DNA from: Chloroflexi bacterium ADurb.Bin180
GTDB lineage: Bacteria > Chloroflexota > Anaerolineae > UBA2200
Reading direction: 5' to 3'
DNA: 32,535 nt
Assembly: GCA_002070215.1 (NCBI GenBank)
Contig: MWCV01000027.1
Coordinates: 1-32,535, forward strand
The notes beneath the pieces are model-generated. The model saw only the letters and a program-made list of their open reading frames with translations, ran no database searches and was not told the DNA's origin. Position 1 is the first letter of the stretch. Every line of letters starts with the position of its first letter. The position numbers were made by a program, and so were the translations under genes. This document shows, piece after piece, positions 1 to 7,035 of the stretch.

Positions 1-74
1 TAGCGCTCGTCAATGGTCATCTGTTCGTCTTCCGGCATGGTCCCCTCGGTGACATTATCATTTGAGTGAACCAT
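1..74 (-). CDS. 5' end of a gene running off the left edge, possibly a transposase
   Basis: A minus-strand ATG at 74-72 opens a frame that stays open to the window edge (24 codons). The product starts with an acidic stretch and then reads MPEDEQMTIDER. MTIDER-like starts are common in integrase-type transposases of Chloroflexota, and the DNA just upstream carries two copies of GTGACATT, as insertion-sequence ends often do. Only the N-terminus is visible, so the transposase idea is an inference from memory of similar starts. It could equally be an unrelated acidic protein. Confidence 0.4.
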   Translation of the reverse strand, partial: MVHSNDNVTEGTMPEDEQMTIDER

Positions 75-91
75 AGCATCCTAGTGACATT
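49..91. repeat. Two GTGACATT direct repeats, possible insertion-sequence end
   Basis: The octamer GTGACATT occurs at 49-56 and 84-91, 35 bp apart, around the start codon of the partial leftward gene. Repeated short motifs next to a transposase start would fit transposase binding sites near an element end. No terminal inverted repeat or target duplication can be tested, because the other end lies outside the window. Confidence 0.25.
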
Positions 92-113
92 TTAGCTGAT
101 AGAATACGAGCAC

Positions 114-142
114 TTGCATTCTGGCCGCATTTGTCCTATACT
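114..142 (+). promoter_or_regulatory. Promoter of the aldehyde oxidoreductase operon
   Basis: TTGCAT (114-119) and TATACT (137-142) are separated by exactly 17 bp, which fits a housekeeping sigma factor. The predicted transcript would start near 149, about 14 nt before the riboswitch-like RNA, so the whole aptamer would be transcribed. Confidence 0.7.
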
Positions 143-162
143 GAAGGCAGTTCCATAGCAGT

Positions 163-266
163 GCGTCTCCGACCCAACGTCCCTCTGGACGAGAATGCCC
201 GTGGGCGTTGGGCGACAGGGTATGGTGGGAAACCGCCATGCCTCCCGTGTCTGGAAAGGAGATTGC
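163..266 (+). promoter_or_regulatory. Moco/Tuco-type riboswitch aptamer upstream of mop
   Basis: The RNA closes with TCTCC (166-170) pairing GGAGA (258-262). Inside are a 7-bp helix (173-179 with 206-212) and a 7-bp hairpin with a GAAA loop (222-239). The hairpin is followed directly by GCCTCCC (240-246) and TCTGGAAAGG (250-259). As I remember it, the E. coli moaA leader has the same arrangement: a hairpin, then GCCTCCCGTATCTGGAAAGG. That RNA is the molybdenum-cofactor riboswitch (Rfam RF01055). A molybdenum enzyme lies directly downstream, and a second copy sits at 13,262-13,381. Whether it senses the molybdenum or the tungsten cofactor cannot be decided by eye. Confidence 0.82.
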
Positions 267-279
267 CCCTGGCCTTGCG

Positions 280-317
280 CGCGGCGTCTCCTATTGCAGA
301 ACGCCGCGTTTTGTTTT
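280..317 (+). terminator. Intrinsic terminator in the mop leader (riboswitch expression platform)
   Basis: A perfect 8-bp GC-rich stem (280-287 with 301-308) around a 13-nt loop is followed by TTTTGTTTT (309-317). It begins 14 nt after the aptamer and lies about 200 nt before the mop start codon, so it probably makes readthrough dependent on the cofactor-bound state of the RNA. I did not identify the antiterminator pairing. Confidence 0.75.
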
Positions 318-514
318 GCCTCCGGGCGGGCAACACCGCGAGCGTGATCTTGCTCAACCGGCGACAGGGCCCGCTGAGGCAGCGGGACAGGCCGGTAGGA
401 AAGGCGAAAGGAGGTGGCTGGCAGAACAGTCTATGGCATCCGCAGGTGAACGGCCAGTGCAAGGACGCAGGATCGTTTGCGTTCGGAACCAGACTACCAC
501 CAAAGGAGCAATGA
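318..514 (+). other. Long structured leader between terminator and mop start
   Basis: No convincing gene lies in this ~200-nt stretch. It contains a two-tier hairpin: CCGGC (358-362) pairs GCCGG (391-395), and CCCGCTG (370-376) pairs CAGCGGG (380-386) around a 3-nt loop. An AAAGGAGG run at 407-414 sits too far from any good start codon. The working ribosome binding site is AAAGGAG at 502-508, 6 nt before the mop ATG. I do not recognise this RNA. Confidence 0.5.
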
Positions 515-3241
515 ATGCTGAAAAAGAAGCTAATCGTCAACGGGATGCCGCGGAATCTGGTTGTGGACCCGGAGGCCAGTCTCGCTGAGGTACTGCGCAA
601 CCAGTTATTCCTCCTGGGCACCAAGATCGGTTGCGGCACCGCGATGTGCGGCGCGTGCAACGTGATCCTCGACGGCAAATTGATGCGCTCGTGCGTCGTC
701 AAGATGTCCGCTGTGCCGGACGAGGCCCAGATCACCACGGTCGAGGGCATCGGACAGCCCGGCAACCTGCACCCCATTCAGGCCGCTCTGGTGGCCCATG
801 GCGCCCCGCAGTGCGGCTACTGCATGTCGGGCATGGTCGTCTCGGCCAAAGCCTTTCTGGATGAGAACAAGAATCCCACGCGTCAGCAGGTGCGCGACTG
901 GCTGACCAAGTACCACAACGCCTGCCGCTGCAACGGTTACAAGCCCATCGTCGATTCGGTGATGGATGCGGCCAAAATCCTGCGCGGTGAACTGACCGTC
1001 AAAAAGCTCGAATTCAAACTGCCCAAGGATGGCCGCATCTGGGGCAGCAAGTACCCCCGCCCCTCGGCCATCGCCAAGGTAACCGGCACCTTTGATTACG
1101 GTGCCGACGCCGGCGCCAAGCTGCCGCCCGATACGCTGCAGTTGGCCCTGGTACAGGCCAAGGTTTCCCATGCCAACATCAAGGGCATTGACACCTCCGA
1201 AGCGGAAAAGATGCCCGGCGTGTTCAGAGTACTGACCCACAAGGACGTCAAGGGCAAGAACCGCATCACCGGCCTGATCACCTTCCCGACCAACAAGGGC
1301 GACGGCTGGGACCGCCCGATCCTGTGCGACAAGAAGGTGTTCCAGCTCGGCGACGCCATCGCCATCGTCTGCGCCGATACAGAGGCCCACGCCCGGGCCG
1401 CGGCCGACAAGGTGAAGGTGGATCTGGAAGTGCTGCCCGCTTACCTGAGTGCCCCCGCGGCGATGGCCGAAGATGCGCTGGAGATCCATCCCGGCACGCC
1501 CAACGTCTACTTTGAGCTGCCCATCGTCAAGGGCGCGGATACCGCGCCGCTGATGAAGAAGGCGGCCTACGTTGTGGAGGACGAGTTCTATCTGCAGCGG
1601 CAGCCGCACCTGACCATCGAGCCGGACGTGGGCTTCGCCTATATGGACGAAGAGGGCCGCCTGACCATCCACTCCAAGAGCATCGGTATTCACCTGCACC
1701 ATGCCATGATCCAGGCCGGGCTCGGCATTCCGGCGGACAAGCTGCGCCTGGTGCAGAACGGAGCCGGCGGCACCTTTGGTTACAAGTTCAGCCCCACGAT
1801 GGAAGCGCTGCTGGGCGTGGCCTGCATGGCCACGAACCGGCCGGTGTTCCTCAAGTACAACTACTACCAGCACATCACCTACACCGGCAAGCGTTCTCCG
1901 TTCTGGATGAAGATCAAGATGGGTGCCGACAAGAAGGGCAAGCTCATCGCCATGGAGACGGACTGGACCGTGGACCACGGGCCCTACTCCGAGTTTGGCG
2001 ACCTGCTGACCCTGCGCGGCGCGCAGTACATGGGTGCTGGCTACAACATCCCGAACATCCGCGGCACGGGCCGCACCGTGGCCACCAACCATGCCTGGGG
2101 CTCGGCGTTCCGCTCCTACGGTTCACCGCAGGCCTTCCTGGCCAGCGAGAGCCTGATGGACGAACTGGCGGAAAAGATCGGTATGGATCCGCTGGAACTG
2201 CGCTACCTCAACGTCTACCGCAAGGGCGATACCACCCCCACCGGCCAGACGCCCGAGGTGCTCTCGTTCCCCAAGATGATCGAAAAGCTGCGCCCGGCCT
2301 ACAAAGCCGCCCTGGCCAAGGCCAAGAAAGAGTCCACCGCCGAGGTCAAGAAGGGCGTTGGCGTATCCGTCGGCATCTATGGCTGCGGTCTGGACGGCGT
2401 CGACTCGTCCGAGGTGTTTGTGGAGCTGACCAAGGAGGGAGTGACCGTCGGTGCCAGTTGGGAGGATCACGGCCAGGGCGCGGACATGGGTCTCCTGGGC
2501 ACGGCGCACGAGGCCCTGCGGCCCCTGGGGCTCAAGCCGGAACAGATCAAGCTGGTGATGAACGACACGGCGATCACGCCCAACAGCGGTCCGTCTGGCG
2601 GCAGCCGGCAGCAGGTGGTCACTGGCAACGCCATCAAGAATGGCGCCGAGGCCCTGCTCGCGGCGATGAAGAAAAAGAGCGGCAAGTACCGCACCTACGA
2701 GGAGATGGTCAAAGCCAAACTGCCTCTGCGCTATGCCGGCAAGTGGGCTGCTTCAATGAACGCCGGCTGCGACCTGCAGACTTCGCAGGGCAAGCCGTTC
2801 GCGGTGTATATGTACGGTGTGTTCATGGCCGAAGTGGCCGTGGAGGTCAAGACCGGCAAGGTGACGGTCGAGGGGATGACCCTGGTCGCCGATGTCGGCA
2901 AGATCAATAACCGGCTCGTCGTCGATGGTCAGATCTATGGCGGCATCGCCCAGGGCATCGGCCTGGCCCTCAAGGAAGACTTTGAGGACCTGACGAAGGA
3001 CGTCAACATCAAGGCCTGCGGCATTCCTTACGCCAACGACATCCCCGACAAGCTCGATATCCTCTACGTCGAAACACCGCGACCGAACGGCCCGTTTGGC
3101 GCGGCCGGGGTTGGCGAGCTGCCCCTGACCTCGCCGCACGTTTCGATCATGAACGCCATCAACAACGCCTGCGGGGTGCGCATCAAGCACCTGCCGGCGC
3201 GCCCGGAGAAGGTACTGGCCGCCCTCAAGGCCAAGAAGTAG
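515..3241 (+). CDS. mop: Molybdenum aldehyde oxidoreductase (Mop-type, xanthine oxidase family)
   Basis: This 908-aa protein should oxidise aldehydes to carboxylic acids with a molybdopterin cofactor and two [2Fe-2S] clusters. It aligns end to end, from memory, with D. gigas aldehyde oxidoreductase (907 aa). The plant-type cluster ligands are C40, C45, C48 and C60. The helical-domain cluster ligands are C100, C103, C137 and C139. The molybdenum domain follows from about residue 180, with the GGTFGYKF and GSAFRSYG segments near the cofactor. The catalytic glutamate is about E868, in GVGELPLTSPH. No signal peptide is seen, so it is probably cytoplasmic. The ATG at 515 follows AAAGGAG by 6 nt; the ATG at 511 is out of frame. 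It is the first gene of the operon and lies behind a probable cofactor riboswitch and terminator. The substrate cannot be read from sequence. Confidence 0.95.
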   Translation: MLKKKLIVNGMPRNLVVDPEASLAEVLRNQLFLLGTKIGCGTAMCGACNVILDGKLMRSCVVKMSAVPDEAQITTVEGIGQPGNLHPIQAALVAHGAPQCGYCMSGMVVSAKAFLDENKNPTRQQVRDWLTKYHNACRCNGYKPIVDSVMDAAKILRGELTVKKLEFKLPKDGRIWGSKYPRPSAIAKVTGTFDYGADAGAKLPPDTLQLALVQAKVSHANIKGIDTSEAEKMPGVFRVLTHKDVKGKNRITGLITFPTNKGDGWDRPILCDKKVFQLGDAIAIVCADTEAHARAAADKVKVDLEVLPAYLSAPAAMAEDALEIHPGTPNVYFELPIVKGADTAPLMKKAAYVVEDEFYLQRQPHLTIEPDVGFAYMDEEGRLTIHSKSIGIHLHHAMIQAGLGIPADKLRLVQNGAGGTFGYKFSPTMEALLGVACMATNRPVFLKYNYYQHITYTGKRSPFWMKIKMGADKKGKLIAMETDWTVDHGPYSEFGDLLTLRGAQYMGAGYNIPNIRGTGRTVATNHAWGSAFRSYGSPQAFLASESLMDELAEKIGMDPLELRYLNVYRKGDTTPTGQTPEVLSFPKMIEKLRPAYKAALAKAKKESTAEVKKGVGVSVGIYGCGLDGVDSSEVFVELTKEGVTVGASWEDHGQGADMGLLGTAHEALRPLGLKPEQIKLVMNDTAITPNSGPSGGSRQQVVTGNAIKNGAEALLAAMKKKSGKYRTYEEMVKAKLPLRYAGKWAASMNAGCDLQTSQGKPFAVYMYGVFMAEVAVEVKTGKVTVEGMTLVADVGKINNRLVVDGQIYGGIAQGIGLALKEDFEDLTKDVNIKACGIPYANDIPDKLDILYVETPRPNGPFGAAGVGELPLTSPHVSIMNAINNACGVRIKHLPARPEKVLAALKAKK

Positions 3242-3262
3242 TCTTCCTTCTCCAGTTCGCCA

Positions 3263-3298
3263 ATGCGGGCGGGTGAGGCCATTCTCACCCGCCCGCAT
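3263..3298 (+). other. Strong stem-loop between mop and the next gene
   Basis: A perfect 15-bp inverted repeat (3263-3277 with 3284-3298) surrounds a 6-nt loop in the 71-bp gap after mop. No T-run follows, so it is not a standard intrinsic terminator. It could stabilise or process the mop message, giving more Mop than downstream products. Confidence 0.65.
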
Positions 3299-3312
3299 CC
3301 ACAGGAGCGTAG

Positions 3313-5649
3313 ATGGAACAGCACAAGCTGCGCGAACTCGAGGCAATGTGCATCCAGGAGGCCCCGCCGGCCTGTACTGCGGCCTGCCCGCTGCACGTGG
3401 ATGTGCGCGGCATGATTCTGGAGCTGCGCCGGGGGGATCTGGACGCAGCGCTCAGAATCGTGCGCAAAGCGCTGCCCTTCCCGGGCATCATCGGGCGAAC
3501 CTGTGCCGCTCCCTGTACCTCTGCCTGCCGACGTAACGAGGCGGGGGAGGCGCTCGCCATCCGGGCACTGGAGCGCGCCTGCGCCGACCTCGGTCGTCAC
3601 AGTCCACCGGCGCTGCTGCCATCACGAGGGCAGCGCGTGGCAGTGGTGGGCGGGGGACCGGCCGGGTTGGTGGCGGCCTACGACCTGAGGCGCAAAGGCT
3701 ATACAGTGGTGCTGCTGGAGGCGGAGGCTCATCTGGGGGGGCGCTGGCGAGACCTGCCCGAGCGGGAGCTGCCGCGAAGCGTGCTCGAAGGTGAGCTATC
3801 CGAGCTGGAGGGCCTGGGGGTCGAGGTGCGGCTGCGCTCGGCCGTGGCTGGTGGCGGGCTGGACGAACTGCGCGCCGAGTACGATGCGGTGATTCTGGCC
3901 ATGGGTGGTTTGTCGAACGAGACGTTCGGGTTGGAAAGGACCCCCGACGGCCGCATTCGGGTGGATTCCGTTACCTGTGCTACCAGCCGTGAGGGAGTCT
4001 TTGCCGCCGGTAGCCTGGTGCTGGGCCAGGGCGAGGGCTCGGCCATCCAGTCGATGTGCGACGGACGGCGTGCGGCAACTACGGTGGATCGCTTTCTGCA
4101 GGGCGCGTCGCTTACCGCCTCACGTCAGGGAGAGGGCCCTTATCCCAGCCAGCTCTATGTGCGCACCGAGGGTTATGCGCCGCTGCCGGTGGTTGCGGCT
4201 GCCGATGCGCAGGCCGGCTACACGGCAGAAGAGGCCAGGCGCGAGGCAGAGCGCTGCTTTCCCTGCGCCTGTCTGGAGTGCGTCAAGGTGTGCGAATACC
4301 TGGCGCAGTACGAGAGCTATCCCCGCAAGTACGTACGTGAGATCTACAACAACTTGTCCATCGTCGCCGGCACTCGCCATTCGAACCAGTTCATCAACTC
4401 GTGCAGTCTGTGCGGGCTGTGTGGCGAGGTGTGCCCCAACCACCTGGATATGGCCACCGTGTGCCGCGAGGCGCGGGAGACCATGGTGGCGCAGGGGCGA
4501 ATGCCGCCATCGGCGCACGATTTCGCTCTGCGCGACATGGCGTGGAGCAACAGCAGCCAGTTCTCCCTGGCACGCCACGCGCCGGGCACCACGAGCAGCG
4601 AGTATGTGTTCTTTCCCGGCTGTCAGCTCTGTGGCTCGGCCCCGGAGCAGGTTCGCCAGATGTACGGCCACCTGCGCGAGAGGCTGGGCAAGGTCGGTTT
4701 GATGCTGGGGTGCTGCGGCGCACCGGCGGAATGGGCCGGACGCCAAGATCTGCTGGCAGAGCAGGTGGCCCGCCTCTCTGCCGGGCACCAGTCGCTGGGG
4801 CAGCCGGAAGTGATCCTGGCCTGCTCGACCTGCTATCGTCTGTTCAAGAACCATCTGCCGGAGGCCAGGGTGCGCTCGCTGTGGGAGGTGCTGGACGAGG
4901 TAGGGCTGCCTGCTGGGGCTCGCGCGCCGCAGGACAAGGTGGCGCTGCATGACCCCTGCACCACGCGCCAGGAGCCGCAGATGCATCAGCACGTGCGCCA
5001 CATTCTGCAGCAACTGGGCTGCCGGGTAGAGGAGCTGCCGCTCAGCCGCGAAAAGACCGAATGCTGCAGCTTTGGCGGCCAGATGTGGCTGGCCAACCGC
5101 GACCTGGCCAGGGCGGTGGTGCAGCGGAGAATCGCCGCCAGCGACACGGATTACATTACCTATTGCGCCGTGTGCCGCGATTTCTTTGCCGCGCAGGGCA
5201 AACCAACGCTGCACTTGCTCGACTTGCTGTACGGCAAGGATATCGCAGAACGGGCGCACCGCCCGGCGCCGGGCTGGTCGGACCGCCACGAGAACCGTGT
5301 GCGGCTCAAGCGCGCCATGCTCAAAGAATTGTGGGGAGAGGAAATGCCAGACCAGCCGTCCTACGAGTCGATTCGTTTGCTCATTTCGCCCGAGGTGCGC
5401 CAGCGAATGGAGGAGCGATTGATCCTGGTGGAGGACGTCCAGCAGGTCATCGAGCATGCCGAGCGCAGCGGCGCGCGCTTCCAGAACCGCCAGAGCGGCC
5501 ACTATCTGGCCGGCCACAAGCCGGCTGCGGTGACCTACTGGGTCGAGTACAGCCCACTGCCCGCTTCAGGCCAGGACCAGGAGCCGCAGTTCGTGGTGCA
5601 CAATGCCTACAGTCACCGTATGACGGTGGAATCGAGCCAGCCAGGATGA
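3313..5649 (+). CDS. GltD-like Fe-S flavoprotein fused to HdrB/GlpC-type CCG domains (DVU_1558-like)
   Basis: This 778-aa probable electron-transfer protein has several parts. The N-terminal di-cluster region resembles the glutamate synthase small subunit (C13, C21, C25, C64, C68, C72). An FAD Rossmann motif, VAVVGGGPAGLVAA, spans 109-122. A cysteine-rich segment (CFPCACLECVKVC) and a ferredoxin-like CSLCGLCGEVCP follow. The C-terminal half has HdrB/GlpC-type cysteine motifs (FFPGCQLCG, LGCCGAPAEW, HDPCTTRQEP, ECCSFGGQ). The tail of about 150 residues is unrecognised. I see no second GxGxxA nucleotide-binding motif, so NAD(P)H may not be the direct partner. I recall this architecture from the DVU_1558 family beside mop in Desulfovibrio. 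It probably exchanges electrons with Mop or a cofactor maturation step. The ATG follows an AGGAG site and the stop overlaps the next gene by 4 bp. Confidence 0.85.
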   Translation: MEQHKLRELEAMCIQEAPPACTAACPLHVDVRGMILELRRGDLDAALRIVRKALPFPGIIGRTCAAPCTSACRRNEAGEALAIRALERACADLGRHSPPALLPSRGQRVAVVGGGPAGLVAAYDLRRKGYTVVLLEAEAHLGGRWRDLPERELPRSVLEGELSELEGLGVEVRLRSAVAGGGLDELRAEYDAVILAMGGLSNETFGLERTPDGRIRVDSVTCATSREGVFAAGSLVLGQGEGSAIQSMCDGRRAATTVDRFLQGASLTASRQGEGPYPSQLYVRTEGYAPLPVVAAADAQAGYTAEEARREAERCFPCACLECVKVCEYLAQYESYPRKYVREIYNNLSIVAGTRHSNQFINSCSLCGLCGEVCPNHLDMATVCREARETMVAQGRMPPSAHDFALRDMAWSNSSQFSLARHAPGTTSSEYVFFPGCQLCGSAPEQVRQMYGHLRERLGKVGLMLGCCGAPAEWAGRQDLLAEQVARLSAGHQSLGQPEVILACSTCYRLFKNHLPEARVRSLWEVLDEVGLPAGARAPQDKVALHDPCTTRQEPQMHQHVRHILQQLGCRVEELPLSREKTECCSFGGQMWLANRDLARAVVQRRIAASDTDYITYCAVCRDFFAAQGKPTLHLLDLLYGKDIAERAHRPAPGWSDRHENRVRLKRAMLKELWGEEMPDQPSYESIRLLISPEVRQRMEERLILVEDVQQVIEHAERSGARFQNRQSGHYLAGHKPAAVTYWVEYSPLPASGQDQEPQFVVHNAYSHRMTVESSQPG

Positions 5650-5858
5650 GTGAGAACCAGAAAGCAACTGCAACGCCAGAGTGGGTCTGCGTCCGCTGTG
5701 GAGTGCCGCTGGAGCCGGGCAAGGTCAACGTGGGCTATCTCGACAGCGCCTTTCCGGTGGACTTGCCGCGCTGTCCCCGGTGCGGGCAGGTGTTGATCGC
5801 GGAAGAGCTGGCGCTGGGCAAGATGGCCGACGTCGAGAAGCAGTTGGAAGACAAGTAG
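5646..5858 (+). CDS. Small two-CxxC zinc-ribbon/redox protein (DVU_1557-like)
   Basis: This 70-aa protein has paired CVRC (C15, C18) and CPRC (C43, C46) motifs, typical of a zinc ribbon or a rubredoxin-like metal site. Its ATG overlaps the stop of the upstream flavoprotein gene (ATGA), which implies translational coupling. It matches the DVU_1557 family redox proteins in size, motif spacing and position. Its role is unknown; a small metal or electron carrier for the neighbouring flavoprotein or Mop is the simplest guess. The C-terminal ~25 residues are helical and charged. Confidence 0.8.
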   Translation: MSENQKATATPEWVCVRCGVPLEPGKVNVGYLDSAFPVDLPRCPRCGQVLIAEELALGKMADVEKQLEDK

Positions 5859-5860
5859 CA

Positions 5861-6595
5861 GTGGGCGTGGCCGGCTGGGAAGGGCTGCAGCGGCTCACCG
5901 GCGTGATGCGGCCGGGCGGGCTGGAGCTCACCGAACGGGCTCTGCGCGCCAGCCGACTGAGCGCCGGCTCGCGGGTGCTGGACGTGGGCTGCGGCGCCGG
6001 CGCCAGCCTGGCCCTGCTGGCGCAGTGGAACCTGGTCGGCGTGGGGGTGGACGTGATGCCGCTGGTGGGGCAGCCTGGCGCAGCAGGCGGCGCACCACGG
6101 TTAGTTCAGGCCGGGGGCCAGCGCTTGCCGCTGCGCGAGCGGTCGTTCGATGCGGTGCTGGCCGAGTGCAGTCTGTCGCTGATGCCGGTGCGAGGGGCAC
6201 TGGCCGAGTTCGCCCGGGTGCTGCGGCCGGGAGGCCGGCTGCTCCTGAGCGACCTCTACCTGCGGCGACCCGAGCAAGCCCCAGCCCTGCGAGCCCTGGC
6301 GCTCGACGGCTGCCTGGCCGGTGCGAGGGGCAGGGACGAGTGGCTCTCTCTGCTTGGCGACGCGGGGTTTGCCGTGCTCGAGTGGGAGGATCACTCCGCC
6401 GCGCTGCGCCAAACGGTTGGACAGTGGATGATGGCCGGCGGTGCACCCGAGCAGCTCTGGTGCGGCGGGGCAAGTTGCTGCTCGCTCGATGCGGTGGAGC
6501 AAGTGCGGGCGGCGGTCGCGGCGGCACGGCCCGGGTACTATCTGCTGGTCGCTGCGTATCGGGGTGCGTCAGCCGTTCACGGGGAGGACCAATGA
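5861..6595 (+). CDS. SAM-dependent methyltransferase (DVU_1556-like)
   Basis: This 244-aa class I methyltransferase has motif I VLDVGCGAGASLALL, a central segment ending SFDAVLAECSLSLM, and the post-motif RVLRPGGRLLLSDLYLR. The start is taken as GTG 5861, two bases after the upstream stop; GTG 5867 is also possible. ATG 5906 would remove the N-terminal WEGLQRLTG segment, which I think is conserved in the DVU_1556 family. The C-terminus has an unusual CGGASCC cluster. The methyl acceptor is unknown. Position in the operon suggests work on a cofactor or partner of the Mop system rather than general metabolism. The stop overlaps the next gene by 4 bp. Confidence 0.82.
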   Translation: MGVAGWEGLQRLTGVMRPGGLELTERALRASRLSAGSRVLDVGCGAGASLALLAQWNLVGVGVDVMPLVGQPGAAGGAPRLVQAGGQRLPLRERSFDAVLAECSLSLMPVRGALAEFARVLRPGGRLLLSDLYLRRPEQAPALRALALDGCLAGARGRDEWLSLLGDAGFAVLEWEDHSAALRQTVGQWMMAGGAPEQLWCGGASCCSLDAVEQVRAAVAAARPGYYLLVAAYRGASAVHGEDQ

Positions 6596-7035
6596 GCAAC
6601 GATGCGGCGCGTATCGCCGAGTTGAGCCTGCAGGGATTCTGTTGCAGCCAGGTGCTGGCCCTGATGGGCCTGGAACTCATGGGCACCAGCAGCCCCGAGC
6701 TGGTGCGGGCAATGATGGGTCTGTGCGGCGGCATCGGCTCGTCCGGCGCCACCTGCGGGGCGCTCACCGGGGGAGTCTGTGTATTGCATCTGTTTGCCGG
6801 CAAGGGTGCGCCGGAGGAAAAGGTCGACTTTCAACTCGGCCTGATGACCAGTGAGCTGATCGAGTGGTTCACCGCCGAGTACACCGCCAGTTACGGCGGC
6901 ATCCTGTGTCGTGAGATCCTGGCCGGTAACCCGATGCATCAGCGAACGCGCTGTCCGCAGTTGGTAGTAGCCACCTGGGAGAAGGTCAAAGAGATCCTGC
7001 TGGCCAACGGCTATCCCAGGGCGAGGGGGAGATGA
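6592..7035 (+). CDS. C-GCAxxG-C-C family protein (DVU_1555-like)
   Basis: This 147-aa protein has the family signature: an N-terminal FCCSQ, then LCGGIGSSGATCGALTGG, and a C-terminal RCPQLV cysteine. Other family members are thought to bind a metal or act in redox reactions, with the cysteines as ligands. A GGAGG site lies about 6 nt before the ATG at 6592, and the gene overlaps both neighbours by 4 bp (ATGA at each end). The family is common beside radical SAM and oxidoreductase genes in anaerobes. No specific reaction can be assigned. Confidence 0.88.
   Translation: MSNDAARIAELSLQGFCCSQVLALMGLELMGTSSPELVRAMMGLCGGIGSSGATCGALTGGVCVLHLFAGKGAPEEKVDFQLGLMTSELIEWFTAEYTASYGGILCREILAGNPMHQRTRCPQLVVATWEKVKEILLANGYPRARGR

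Noticed and set aside
136-777. Frames crossing the mop leader and mop 5' end on both strands
   Set aside because: They run through the riboswitch-like RNA and terminator, and the region's constraint is explained by RNA structure. The AAAGGAGG at 407-414 is not properly spaced from any start codon.
605-2092. A 495-codon minus-strand frame opposite mop
   Set aside because: It is a shadow of the mop coding sequence, with low-complexity composition and no ribosome site.
4120-5517. A 465-codon minus-strand frame opposite the Fe-S flavoprotein gene
   Set aside because: The sense strand carries ordered cysteine motifs, while the antisense product has none and overlaps it fully.
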